Assembly: GCA_945905925.1 (NCBI GenBank)
Contig: CAMDQN010000036.1
Location: forward strand, 1 to 49,111
Reading direction: 5' to 3'
Source: Singulisphaera sp. GP187
Lineage (GTDB): Bacteria > Planctomycetota > Planctomycetia > Gemmatales > Gemmataceae
DNA length: 49,111 bases
The translations under genes and the position numbers were made by a program. How positions within the stretch are numbered: position 1 is the stretch's first letter; the number at the start of each line of letters is the position of its first letter. The notes beneath the pieces were generated by a model that was not told the origin of the DNA, did no database searches, and saw only the letters and a program-made list of their open reading frames with translations. Positions 24,901 through 32,689 of this stretch are shown here, in pieces.

Positions 24901-25678
24901 GTACGTCGCGGCCGAACCCCGATGTCGGTTTGGCGAACGGCGAATCCTTGTGCGCCCCGATGAAAGTCTTGAGCCGCGTCACGGCCGGTTCGTAGTCGTC
25001 GCGATTGGTGACCGATCGCACGACGGTTTGCATCGCGGCGAGGTCCGCGAAGAACTTGTATTCGTCCATGCGATTGCTGTCGGGGTACTCCGTGGTGAGC
25101 TTGTCGTAGGTCTTTGCGGCGGCCACGTAGTCGTTGTCCGCGTACTCCTTTTTCGCCTGGGCCACCATCCGCTCCTCGTTGAGCGACTCGTATCGCACCG
25201 CGTAGAACCCGGCGAACCCGAGCAGCAGCACGACGAGTATGCTCATCCCGATTAGGATCATCGGCCGGCGGTTGCTCTTCTTCTTGCGCCGCACCAGCAG
25301 GTCTTCTTCCTCGGCCACTTCGGGTTTGAGCGGCTTCTTGCCCTTCTTCGCGACCGGTGGCGGAACGTCGGTCCCCTCGGACCACACTACTTCCTTGACC
25401 TTCGGCGGCGCGACGACAGCGTCTACCACTTCCGCCTCGACCACGACCGGCTTCGCGGACTTCTTCGAGGCGGTTTTGGGCGGTGATGTTTTGGGCGGCG
25501 CCGAAGTTGCCTTCGGTGGCGGGGGCGGCGGTTCGGGCGCCGGGCCTTTCTCTTCGAGCGCCTTCACTGTGAACACCTGACGGCATTCAAAGTTCGGGCA
25601 CCGCATCGACTTCCCGCCCATGTCCGACTGGAGGTTGAAGCGCGTTTCGCAGTGCGGGCACTGTGCGACGATCGACAC
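21995..25678 (-). CDS. Large zinc-ribbon / single-TM / PQQ-like propeller protein
   Basis: 1227 aa. An N-terminal MJ0042-type zinc ribbon (Cys7, Cys10, Cys27, Cys32: QCPHCETRF ... RCPNFECRQVF) is followed by a Pro/Lys-rich linker (to ~135) and one membrane helix, PMILIGMSILVVLLLGFAGF (about 138-160). Next is a helical, TPR-like region (RMVAQAKKEYADNDYVAAAKTYDKLTTEYP) to about 400, then roughly 750 residues of PQQ-like blades (e.g. ILYALSEDTGALVWATRVG, VAFDLRTGEVRWQRQLG, VVLIDGTSGEVLATQTAG). The zinc ribbon should face the cytoplasm and the propeller the periplasm. Such architecture suggests sensing or scaffolding across the membrane. The role is unknown. Confidence 0.9.
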   Translation of the reverse strand: MSIVAQCPHCETRFNLQSDMGGKSMRCPNFECRQVFTVKALEEKGPAPEPPPPPPKATSAPPKTSPPKTASKKSAKPVVVEAEVVDAVVAPPKVKEVVWSEGTDVPPPVAKKGKKPLKPEVAEEEDLLVRRKKKSNRRPMILIGMSILVVLLLGFAGFYAVRYESLNEERMVAQAKKEYADNDYVAAAKTYDKLTTEYPDSNRMDEYKFFADLAAMQTVVRSVTNRDDYEPAVTRLKTFIGAHKDSPFAKPTSGFGRDVLEAGKKLGEDIAAHASTRVQAFKGNRTKSDELQRADKAIAKGRELWPLLEPFRGPDDSALDKSRAALDLDQAEKDVKRERARSVAITRAKEQLENPTDALIQCAETDLKTAGFLDDAEAQTLIAAAKGKLRDLVRYEDYPAGPQQPPPTAAASLLFVTPVGTPKLREPATADPTVFLCVARGILYALSEDTGALVWATRVGPDVTDPPALTRVELATGPTDIAVVTSNVGNAPAVAAHVLKPGALKAGAVLWYQPLVAPPAGPGEEPQAAPAAGPAVVVGNRAFVPLRDLLGTVVEFDLITGNRVGCIRLGQPVAERGAVLRPGTSLLYVAADARRLYLIDAGGKDDDGNRVNPRCVQVIATGHLAGTLRVPPLFIGPEGTEAAERWMVLVQADGPAVTKLRAFSVGAVSPPVAEGTTVPETLAKPVVELPVPGWVWFNPASDGERLAVASDTGQFRLFGVNQVGNLDRALFPLATPTLPSPADDRPVRSLVIPVEESVYWLLAGGYLQKARLALVPNKGQEVVLSGARLNVGEPIQAAQTNARKDTACVVVRSPNSSGCRAVAFDLRTGEVRWQRQLGLVPAKLSSAEQFAAPISQGDSFVLVDEDGGIVVVPAASGAGVGQTLAAPAGWVIASAPTNATGPTVVTASADGQMVFAVTPVTAREGGAKFVVRRVAGGKLIGKADEPDEVNAPGAIAGQPAVVGGSLLIPTADGYVHRFVPGTAAMVPGPQWRGERAPANAVCSITPLSDSTFATSDGGKKLSRWEWPVAANTRFNPAGSWELREAVAGPGIVVPPAEPGGSPRLVVADVSGSVWLFAADKTGLHQRRWKAGDRSAIPVGRPSSAFASQPADATRTLVAYVVNGRAAVAINPDREDPLWAVQTSADVSITIVGAPQPAGENRWVVTDLAGRVVLIDGTSGEVLATQTAGLPGAVPTAASGVTANTALTPLSDGSAVVIELPKKEPPKK

Positions 25679-25748
25679 GGTGAGCCTCGTGAAGCGGATT
25701 CGACTGAGCGGTGATTTGGACTCTCAGCATTCTAATTGCGAAACGCGC

Positions 25749-25828
25749 CCAGTAAAAGCGTCCCTGCGGGTCGAACGCTAAAGACAGCCATCCGATTAGC
25801 GTTCGACCCGCAGGGACGCTTTTACTGG
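25749..25828. repeat. Perfect 32-bp inverted repeat with 16-nt loop
   Basis: Arms 25749-25780 and 25797-25828 are exact reverse complements. It lies upstream of the zinc-ribbon gene, whose start is 71 bp away, and beyond the end of the AsmA-like gene. Confidence 0.85.
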
Positions 25829-25858
25829 ACCCAAGAAAGCACTACTTCGTGAGCCAAC

Positions 25859-25950
25859 CGCAGACCCTTCCCCAACCCCTCCCCGAAAAAGGGAGAGTCT
25901 AATGCTGAAGCCCCTCCCTTTTTAGGGGAGGGGTTGGGGAAGGGTCTGCG
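25859..25950. repeat. C/G-rich hairpin (family 1), 37-bp arms
   Basis: Arms 25859-25895 and 25914-25950 pair with one mismatch around an 18-nt loop; the outer 26 bp pair exactly. It closely resembles the hairpin at 20364-20426. Confidence 0.8.
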
Positions 25951-25996
25951 AAACCAGCTCTCTTCACAAACGAAACGGCCCTGGCGCCGCCGTGCG

Positions 25997-28900
25997 TCAC
26001 GGCTTCTTGCCGAACGGTAGCGAGAACGGGAACACTCCGCCGCCGGGCTTCGGATTCGTACCGGGCGCGGGCATCCCGGGGAAAACCTTGCGGAGTTCGC
26101 CTTCGAGTACCTCCTTACCGACGTCCTTCGCGCCTTCACGCGCCAGCGCGATCACCGCGGCGTTGAACGCCTTCTCATCCAAGTCGGGTTTCGTGAGCGT
26201 GCCTTTCACCGGCACCTTCAGTACCTTCCCCGAGACCGCCTTCACGAGCACCGGATTGTTCTTCAGCGCCGGCAGTTCCTTCGGCAGCGGCACATCGACG
26301 ACGAGATCGAGCGTGTCGTCAAACCCGACCGAACCGTTCGTGTGGAGCGTGGTGCCGCCGATGCGCACGGCGAAGTTCTGGTGATGCACGCGACCGTTCT
26401 CGACCCGCACGGAAATGCCGGATTCGTTCACGAGCGTCATCGCCGTGTCCTTCGCTCCGAGAACGGTCGCGATACGTGCAGCCACCGGGGTGAGGCTCAC
26501 CGTGGCCCGGTGGATCAGCAACACGCCCTTCGCGGTCGTTCGACCGTCGCCCCCGCGTAAAAAGCGGTTGTCCTCGATCGCGGCCGAGAACTCGCCGTCG
26601 GCCTGGAGCGCGCCGGCGAACGCCGGCAGTGCGAACCGCAGCGCGCCGTCCTTCCCGAGCGCGGCCGTGGTGATCCGGGCGCGGTCGATGACCGCGCCTT
26701 TCGCGAGCGTCACCGAACCCGGGTCTGTACTCAGGTCGAGCGTCGGCGTGAGTGCAGCCTTGCCCCCGGCGAACGTCGTGTCGATGCGAGCGATACTCAC
26801 CACGCCGCGAGTCATCTTCGCGTTCAATTCCACGGCACCGACGTCAAAGCCGAAAGCCTGCACGGAGTGCCAGCCGAGAGCGGCCTCACCAGTCAGCGTT
26901 GCGAGTATACTCGCGCCAGCGGGGATCTCCGACTCCGGTGGGAGTTGTCCTTTGAGCACGAACCCACGGCTCCCGGTGCCGGTCGCGGTGAAAGTCTGGT
27001 CCACGAACCCGCGAACCAGCGGCGTCAGCTTTTCCCAGTCGTAGCGCAGCGTGCCCTTGAAGTCCACGTCCCGCGTCGCGGTGATCTTCGCGAGTGTGCC
27101 GTTCGCGTCGAGGGTCAAGCCGGGGCGATCGACCTTCGCGGTCTTGAGCGTGACCGAATCGCCTTTGTCGCTGTACGAGCCGTCCGCGTCGAGCTTCAGT
27201 GCCGGCTCGAACCAAGTGAACTTCTCCTTCGGACCGTACCCGAAGTTGGTCACGTCGAGCGTTCCGCCGAACGTGGTCGTGCCCGCGTCGTAGCGGAACC
27301 GCAGCGGTCCGACGCCTCGCCCGTTCAGCGCGTACTTACCGTTCGGGTCCGCGTACAGTTTCACCGTTTTGCCTAAACGGTTGAGGTCCGCGACGCCTTG
27401 TCCGTTACCGCTCACGACCACCTCGCCATTCGACTGCGGCTCGAAGCTGAGCGTGCCGTTCGTCACTGATAATGGCACGGAGTTGATCGTCAACTTGGTG
27501 AAGACTGCCGCGCTGGTCGCGCGCGTGAAGGTGAGGTCGCCGACCGCGTTCATGGTCGGTTCGTCGAGATTGATCCAGCGCATCAGTTTCGGTTTGGTGA
27601 GCGTGATCGCGAGCCGGTCGACGGTGACACGCTCGCTCGCGAGCTTCGCCCGGCCGCGCGCGTCAACCGAGCCGCTCAGGTCGAACTTCGGAATCTTGAC
27701 CAGCGCCGCGACCCGCGACTTCCACCGCGCGAGGTCGCCGGTGACATGAACGTCCACGCTGCCGTTCGAGAACTCGCGCACGTTCGCCACCGGTTCGAGC
27801 AGCGACAGTTGAAGTTCGTCGCCGTTGGCCGCGAGCGTGGCCGTCGCGGTCGCAAGCTGCACCGGCCCGCCGTCAGGCGCCTTACCGGTCGCAATGACTT
27901 CGAGCTTCAGCGCTGGTTCCGTCAAGCCCTTCCCGTCGCGGTTGATGACCGCGAAGTTCTTCAACTCCACTGTCGCGCCAACTCGGAACGCGCCATCGCG
28001 CTCGCGCCGGCCGCTCAGCGCTGCCCCCGCTTGGCCGTCGAGCGTGAACCCGCGGAGGTCAACGAAGTCCGCGAGCCTGACGCCGAGTTTATCGAGGAAG
28101 ACGTTCGCACCGGCCCGAACTGTTTCGGTCGTGACCTCCGCGTTCAGCGCGATGAAGTCCGACGTGCAGACGAGTTTCTTGAACGTGGGGAACCGGCCCT
28201 TTGCGTATTGCCCCAGAAACTCGATGTGCAGCGGCTTGTCCCACACAATCGGCTTGCCGTCGCGCGTCGCCTTGAGCGCGGACGTCTCGACCTTTCCCTC
28301 CCACGCGGTCCCGCCTTCGCCCGACTTGCTCTCTAACTTCATGACGAGGTTGCCGTCGCGCAACTCGATGCCTTCCTTCAGTTGGAGCAACTTCGGCAAC
28401 TTGGCCGCGAGCTTCGCGACTTCGACGTTCGCGCTCACTGACAACCCGGGGCGAGTGAGCAGACTCTCGGCCGACTCTTCCGGGTCGAACGTGCCTCTTA
28501 CAGAAACTGTGCCTGCGTCGCACTTCAGATCGAAGGCGCGCACGAGCAGTCCGCGCCCCGCGAGTTCTACGTCGAGCGGCAACTCGACCGAATCGAACCG
28601 AAGCACGTCGCCGTTCAACTCCGTGGCGGAGAGCGCGAACTTCTTCGCGCTCGCAGTGCCCGCGATCGTGACCGTCGTGCGACCACTCAGGCCCTTGCCC
28701 CACGCGAGCCGGAGGTCCGTGGTAACGCTCCCCGCGAGGCTCAATCCGGGATCGGCACGCTTCAAGAGCGGCGCGAACGTATCGAGCGCAAGCCCCGCGG
28801 ACTTGAGCGTCGAGGTATTCGAATCGCCCAACGACGCTTCCACCGCGATGTCCCCGGTCGCGGCAGTCACCTTCAGCGCGATCGGCTCGGAGCGGTTCGC

Positions 28901-29464
28901 GGGGATGGTCGCGTTCGCGGTGATGCCTTCGATCCGTGTGGTCTTCTCTGTTTCGGCGTCGGTGATCGTAAGCGCGCCGCCGGTAACTTTCACGCTCACC
29001 GGTGTTCGCGTCGGCGCGGTTGAAGGGTTCTCCTTCAGGTACTCCGCGAACGCGGCTTCGGCGTTCGTGGTGTTCTTCTCGCACACGACCGCGATGGTCG
29101 GATTCTCGATGGTAAACTCGCCCGGTTCCGCCCGGTTGCGCGCGAGCGCGAATAGCGACTTCCGCGATGTGATCTTCGGCGCAGTCACGAGTGCGCGCCC
29201 GGCTTCATCCTTGATGACCACGTCGCGCAGTTCGACGGGGGAAAACCACCCGAGCGACGCCCCGCCGACATCGACGGACCCGCGAACGTCCGCGAGCAAC
29301 TGTCGCGCGAACCGGTTCCGCAGTTCGGTCTTCGCGACTACGCTCGGCGCGAACCAGACGCCAAGCACCAGGAGTGTGGCGGCCGGGAGGACTCGCACGA
29401 GCCACCGCCGCCGTCGCGGCTTGGGCGTTGCGATCGGCCGGGGAGTAACGGGATCGGCGGACAT
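25997..29464 (-). CDS. AsmA/TamB-like large membrane-anchored protein
   Basis: 1155 aa from ATG at 29464. A Pro/Arg-rich cytoplasmic tail is followed by one membrane helix, WLVRVLPAATLLVLGVWFAPSVV (about 21-43). The rest is long, beta-rich and repetitive, e.g. VDVGGASLGWFSPVELRDVVIKDEAGR near the N-terminus, a hallmark of AsmA-like proteins. Near the C-terminus LHTNGSVGFDDTLDLVVDVPLP matches the AsmA-C type segment. AsmA-like proteins form elongated grooves and are linked to lipid transport between membranes. It is separated from the zinc-ribbon protein gene by two hairpins, so separate transcription is likely. Confidence 0.85.
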   Translation of the reverse strand: MSADPVTPRPIATPKPRRRRWLVRVLPAATLLVLGVWFAPSVVAKTELRNRFARQLLADVRGSVDVGGASLGWFSPVELRDVVIKDEAGRALVTAPKITSRKSLFALARNRAEPGEFTIENPTIAVVCEKNTTNAEAAFAEYLKENPSTAPTRTPVSVKVTGGALTITDAETEKTTRIEGITANATIPANRSEPIALKVTAATGDIAVEASLGDSNTSTLKSAGLALDTFAPLLKRADPGLSLAGSVTTDLRLAWGKGLSGRTTVTIAGTASAKKFALSATELNGDVLRFDSVELPLDVELAGRGLLVRAFDLKCDAGTVSVRGTFDPEESAESLLTRPGLSVSANVEVAKLAAKLPKLLQLKEGIELRDGNLVMKLESKSGEGGTAWEGKVETSALKATRDGKPIVWDKPLHIEFLGQYAKGRFPTFKKLVCTSDFIALNAEVTTETVRAGANVFLDKLGVRLADFVDLRGFTLDGQAGAALSGRRERDGAFRVGATVELKNFAVINRDGKGLTEPALKLEVIATGKAPDGGPVQLATATATLAANGDELQLSLLEPVANVREFSNGSVDVHVTGDLARWKSRVAALVKIPKFDLSGSVDARGRAKLASERVTVDRLAITLTKPKLMRWINLDEPTMNAVGDLTFTRATSAAVFTKLTINSVPLSVTNGTLSFEPQSNGEVVVSGNGQGVADLNRLGKTVKLYADPNGKYALNGRGVGPLRFRYDAGTTTFGGTLDVTNFGYGPKEKFTWFEPALKLDADGSYSDKGDSVTLKTAKVDRPGLTLDANGTLAKITATRDVDFKGTLRYDWEKLTPLVRGFVDQTFTATGTGSRGFVLKGQLPPESEIPAGASILATLTGEAALGWHSVQAFGFDVGAVELNAKMTRGVVSIARIDTTFAGGKAALTPTLDLSTDPGSVTLAKGAVIDRARITTAALGKDGALRFALPAFAGALQADGEFSAAIEDNRFLRGGDGRTTAKGVLLIHRATVSLTPVAARIATVLGAKDTAMTLVNESGISVRVENGRVHHQNFAVRIGGTTLHTNGSVGFDDTLDLVVDVPLPKELPALKNNPVLVKAVSGKVLKVPVKGTLTKPDLDEKAFNAAVIALAREGAKDVGKEVLEGELRKVFPGMPAPGTNPKPGGGVFPFSLPFGKKP

Positions 29465-29610
29465 GCGGTGCCTCCAGCACGGGCGAACCCGGCCCGCGCT
29501 TCAGTCTTCATCGGCAAAGGCGGGCCGATTAGAACCGAGGTGCGTGTGTGGAGGCAAGGCGAGGTATGAGGAGAGTCAGCAGAAATGGCAGAATCGGAAG
29601 GGTCGCCGGT

Positions 29611-29691
29611 CTTGTAGGGTGGGCACTGCCCACCGGCGCTACCAGGAGCCAACGCGCTGCGCGAAGAGGTGGGCAGTGCCCAACCTACAAG
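29611..29691. terminator. 24-bp inverted repeat (GGGTGGGCACTGCCCACC type)
   Basis: Arms 29611-29634 and 29668-29691 pair with one mismatch. It lies 23 bp beyond the stop of the dienelactone-hydrolase-like gene (29714, minus strand), consistent with a terminator. Confidence 0.75.
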
Positions 29692-29713
29692 ACACGGCGT
29701 TTCTCCCTCTCGG

Positions 29714-30496
29714 CTAGCGCCCCAGTGTGTCCCTGAACAACGCGAGCATCTTCTTCCACGAATCCTCGTCGGCGGCCTTGTCGTACTTCATGCCCTTGAT
29801 CATGTGCTTGTCCGCGCCGGGAACGGTGAAGCTGTGGAACACGTCCTTGTACCCGACGAACTGGTACTTCGTCTTCCCTTCATCGAGCGCCATTCGGAAC
29901 CCCTTCACAGCGTCGGCCGGGATGAAGAAGTCGGCGTCGCCGTGGCAGATCAAGAGCTTTGGCTTGATCGCCTTCGCCTCGTCCGCAGTCAACTTGGGCA
30001 GCGCCGCGTGAAACGTCGCGACGGCTTTCAAATCGGCCCCCGAGTACGCGAGTTGCAGGCACGTGCTGCCGCCGAAGCAGTAGCCGATCGCGGCGAGCTT
30101 GTCAGCGTCCACGTTGGGCTGGGCCTTGAGCTGTTTCAAGCCGGCTTCGGCGCGGCCGCGCCACACCTTCACGTTTTCGCGCGTCAGATCGGCCATCTTC
30201 TTCGCGTCCATCGGGTGCTCGGTCACTTTTCCTTCGCCGTACATGTCAGGTGCGAACGCGATGTACCCGAGTTCCGCGAGCTGCTTGCAGCGTCCTTTCG
30301 CGTAATCGTCTAACCCCCACCACTCATGGACGACCAGCACGCCGGGCCGCTTCTCCTTCACCGCGTCGTCGTAAGCCAAGTGGCCCTTGAGCTTCACGCC
30401 GTCGAACTCGTAGTCGATCGCCTTCGTGACGACCGCGGCCTGCGAAACTCCCGCGAGCAGTGCGATGGCGGCCAGCGCGATCATGATGCGCAACAT
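29714..30496 (-). CDS. Exported dienelactone hydrolase-family protein
   Basis: 260 aa from ATG at 30496. Signal peptide MLRIMIALAAIALLAGVSQA. Dienelactone hydrolase features: VLVVHEWWGLDDY (oxyanion region and Glu), LGYIAFAPDMYG, the nucleophile elbow AIGYCFGGS with Cys140 (Cys in place of Ser, as in DLH), HGDADFFIP with Asp and VFHSFTVPGA with His221. The Cys-Asp-His triad is complete. Family enzymes hydrolyse lactones or esters; this exported copy has no clear pathway partner. Codons upstream of 30496 in the same frame are Arg/Ser-rich shadow and excluded. Confidence 0.92.
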   Translation of the reverse strand: MLRIMIALAAIALLAGVSQAAVVTKAIDYEFDGVKLKGHLAYDDAVKEKRPGVLVVHEWWGLDDYAKGRCKQLAELGYIAFAPDMYGEGKVTEHPMDAKKMADLTRENVKVWRGRAEAGLKQLKAQPNVDADKLAAIGYCFGGSTCLQLAYSGADLKAVATFHAALPKLTADEAKAIKPKLLICHGDADFFIPADAVKGFRMALDEGKTKYQFVGYKDVFHSFTVPGADKHMIKGMKYDKAADEDSWKKMLALFRDTLGR

Positions 30497-30515
30497 GTGG
30501 TTCTCCGTGAACAGG

Positions 30516-30551
30516 CGCCCGCCCGCTCGGAACGATCCGAGCGGGCGGGCG
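30516..30551 (-). terminator. GC-rich perfect 16-bp hairpin after the 158-aa gene
   Basis: Arms 30516-30531 and 30536-30551 are exact reverse complements with loop ACGA. It sits 33 bp past the stop of the 158-aa gene and marks the end of the PrkA/DUF444/SpoVR block. Confidence 0.8.
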
Positions 30552-30584
30552 GTGTTGTACGCGGGTGCGCGGTCAAAGCCAGTG

Positions 30585-31061
30585 TCAGCCCGCGATGTCG
30601 CCGGCCAGTTTCGCGAGAACTTCGTGCGTGAGCGCGAACGCGACCTGATCGCGCCCGCTCTCGATGCGATTGGCACTAAAGCGGCGTACCTCAGCGCGGC
30701 TCGTGGCGAACAGCCGGACTTCGTAGTACGTGACGTTCTCGCCTTTCTTCGCGGGCGAAGTGCTCCGCAGCAGCGCCTCACCGCGAGCGTCATCGACCTC
30801 AAGCATCTTCAGCGGTTCCATGAGACCCGTCACACGCGCAGCCACCCCTTCCGCCCACGCTTTGAGCGTGAGACCCGCAGACGCATCGCCACTGCGAGAG
30901 AGTGTCAACTCCCACACCAGACACGAGAGCGTGTCGGCTTTGTCGGCGACAAGGTAAACGGTACACCCTTGCGCGGGGAACGCCGCGGCCAGGGAGTGGC
31001 GCCCGGTGCCGGCCGGTTTCCACTCACTTAGTTTTGGCAGCAAACTTTCGGTTAGCGTCAT
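30585..31061 (-). CDS. Unknown 158-aa protein coupled to SpoVR
   Basis: 158 aa from ATG at 31061, which lies inside the 3' end of the SpoVR gene (38-bp overlap). It begins MTLTESLLPKLSEWKPAGTG and is a soluble alpha/beta protein with no signal peptide or membrane span. I do not recognise the family. The overlap with the SpoVR gene and the terminator just after it make it the last gene of the PrkA - DUF444 - SpoVR set, so a role with that module is inferred. Confidence 0.75.
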   Translation of the reverse strand: MTLTESLLPKLSEWKPAGTGRHSLAAAFPAQGCTVYLVADKADTLSCLVWELTLSRSGDASAGLTLKAWAEGVAARVTGLMEPLKMLEVDDARGEALLRSTSPAKKGENVTYYEVRLFATSRAEVRRFSANRIESGRDQVAFALTHEVLAKLAGDIAG

Positions 31062-32592
31062 CGGTCCCTCCGGTAACTTGTTGGGTGTGATCGGTTCCGT
31101 CGAAGCTCAACACGGTTGGTTGCCCGTCGCTGATCGTTTCCAGGTGAACCGGCCGCGACCAGATGAACTGGAGGTTGGCCAGCACGTCGCGCGCCTCATC
31201 CACTTTCAAATCTACCCCCTGGTACTCATGCCGCAACAGCAGTTCGCCGCGGTTGCGGTGGTTCCCGTCGATGACGTAGATCCACGGTTTGCCGAAGTTC
31301 GTGAGACTGAACAACAATCGCTGCTTGACCTTCTGGAACTCACGGCTCTCGATCACGTAGTTCTTCGTGGGATCCTGGTAGCTGAACGAGAACAGGTTGT
31401 ATTCCTTGCAGAACTCCGGCGTGAGGAACGTGTCGATAAAGGTAATATCGCTGTGAATCTTGCGAACCTCGAAGATTTTCTGCCGACCGAGTCCAAGTTT
31501 CTTGTCCCAGGTCCGCTTCTTGTCCATGTCGTCGCAGTTCTCCCACTCCGCGCCGAACTGCCCCATGTTCCAGCGCCGCTCAACATCGCGTAGGAGTTCG
31601 ATGCCGACCTTATATGGGTTGAGCCGCCGCCCGCTGGTTGCCATCGTACCGGAGTGATGGTCCGCATAGTCGATCACCTCCGACGGGTCCAGCACCTTCT
31701 GTGTCATGATGGTGCTGTGCCAGAACGAGGCCCACCCCTCGTTGATAATCTTCGTTTGGCCTTGCGGGTAAAAGTAATAGGCCTCGTCGCGGATGATGCT
31801 GAGCATGTCGCGCTGCCAGTTCTTCATCGGAGCGTGCTCGATCAGGAACAGCAGAACGTCCTTTTCCGGGTGTTCCGGGAACTTGGCCGCGCGCGCGGTG
31901 GTGTCTTTCTTGTTCGCGTCGTCTTCGGCCTTCAGCGTACCTCGCGGGTTGATGTAATCGGCCATGTACGGCTTCGCCTTGAACCGCAGCGAGGTGTCCT
32001 CCGGGCTCGGGTCGTCGCCGGTTGCCGGTCGGCTGAAATCGTATTTCGTGTGGTCCTCGCGGCGCTTGATCGCAACTGAGTGGATGTCGATCAAGTCGTC
32101 GATTGACATGCACCGATCCATGAACGATTCGACCTCGTCCTCGCCGAACCGCTCGACGAAGTGACGGATGCGGGCCGCGTGGTTCGCGATCTCGTTCATC
32201 ATCTTTCGCGTCGTGTGCCCGAAGTACGCGTTGTTCTTGAAAAAATCGCAATGCCCGTAGACGTGCGCCATCACGAGTTTCTGGTCCACGGTGTGGTTGC
32301 ACCGCATCAGGTACGCGTAGCACGGGTCGTTGTTGATGACCATCTCGTAAATCTTCGAGAGGCCGTACTCATAGCCCTTCTTCAGCTCCTCGTACTGCAT
32401 CCCGAAGGACCAGTGCGGGTAGCGTGTCGGGAACCCGCCGTAGGCCGCGATCTCGTTCAGATCGTCCGCGTCCACGACCTCGAAAATGGTCTCGTAGAAG
32501 TCGAGACCGAAATCGCGCGCGTAGCCCTCGATCTCGTCCTTCAGGACGCGTAGGTGCGGGGGCAAATTCGTGTTGTAGAATCCCAGGTTCAT
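31024..32592 (-). CDS. SpoVR family protein (YcgB-like)
   Basis: 522 aa from ATG at 32592, with GGAG 7 nt upstream; typical SpoVR length. Conserved segments: DFGLDFYETIFEVVDADDLNEIAAYGGFPTRYPHW (split: DADDLNEIAAYGGFPTRYPH), SFGMQYEELKKGYEYGLSKI, EMVINNDPCYAYLM, VMAHVYGHCDFFKNN and NEGWASFWH. SpoVR contributes to spore cortex formation in Bacillus, and YcgB in E. coli is in the RpoS-dependent yeaG/yeaH-linked stress set. Biochemical activity is unknown. In Proteobacteria it is found with PrkA and DUF444, as it is here. Confidence 0.95.
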   Translation of the reverse strand: MNLGFYNTNLPPHLRVLKDEIEGYARDFGLDFYETIFEVVDADDLNEIAAYGGFPTRYPHWSFGMQYEELKKGYEYGLSKIYEMVINNDPCYAYLMRCNHTVDQKLVMAHVYGHCDFFKNNAYFGHTTRKMMNEIANHAARIRHFVERFGEDEVESFMDRCMSIDDLIDIHSVAIKRREDHTKYDFSRPATGDDPSPEDTSLRFKAKPYMADYINPRGTLKAEDDANKKDTTARAAKFPEHPEKDVLLFLIEHAPMKNWQRDMLSIIRDEAYYFYPQGQTKIINEGWASFWHSTIMTQKVLDPSEVIDYADHHSGTMATSGRRLNPYKVGIELLRDVERRWNMGQFGAEWENCDDMDKKRTWDKKLGLGRQKIFEVRKIHSDITFIDTFLTPEFCKEYNLFSFSYQDPTKNYVIESREFQKVKQRLLFSLTNFGKPWIYVIDGNHRNRGELLLRHEYQGVDLKVDEARDVLANLQFIWSRPVHLETISDGQPTVLSFDGTDHTQQVTGGTDDANRKFAAKTK

Positions 32593-32689
32593 TGTCCGCT
32601 CCACGGATAGGCCGACTGCATCATACACGGCGAAGCGGTTCACTTGCGGGCGCGGGTGACGCTCAGCCCGGATCGGCAGTCGTCATCGT

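Larger units (their letters stand above)
25679..25996. other. Gene-free spacer holding two hairpins
   Basis: No gene is seen. It contains the 5' region of the zinc-ribbon protein and two inverted repeats: 25749-25828 and 25859-25950. The second is close to the stop of the AsmA-like gene (25997) and may terminate it. Confidence 0.7.

Noticed and set aside
27825-29717. A 630-codon plus-strand reading frame antisense to the AsmA-like gene
   Set aside because: Ser/Pro/Ala/Arg-rich composition with no domain features; it mirrors the real minus-strand gene in GC-rich DNA.
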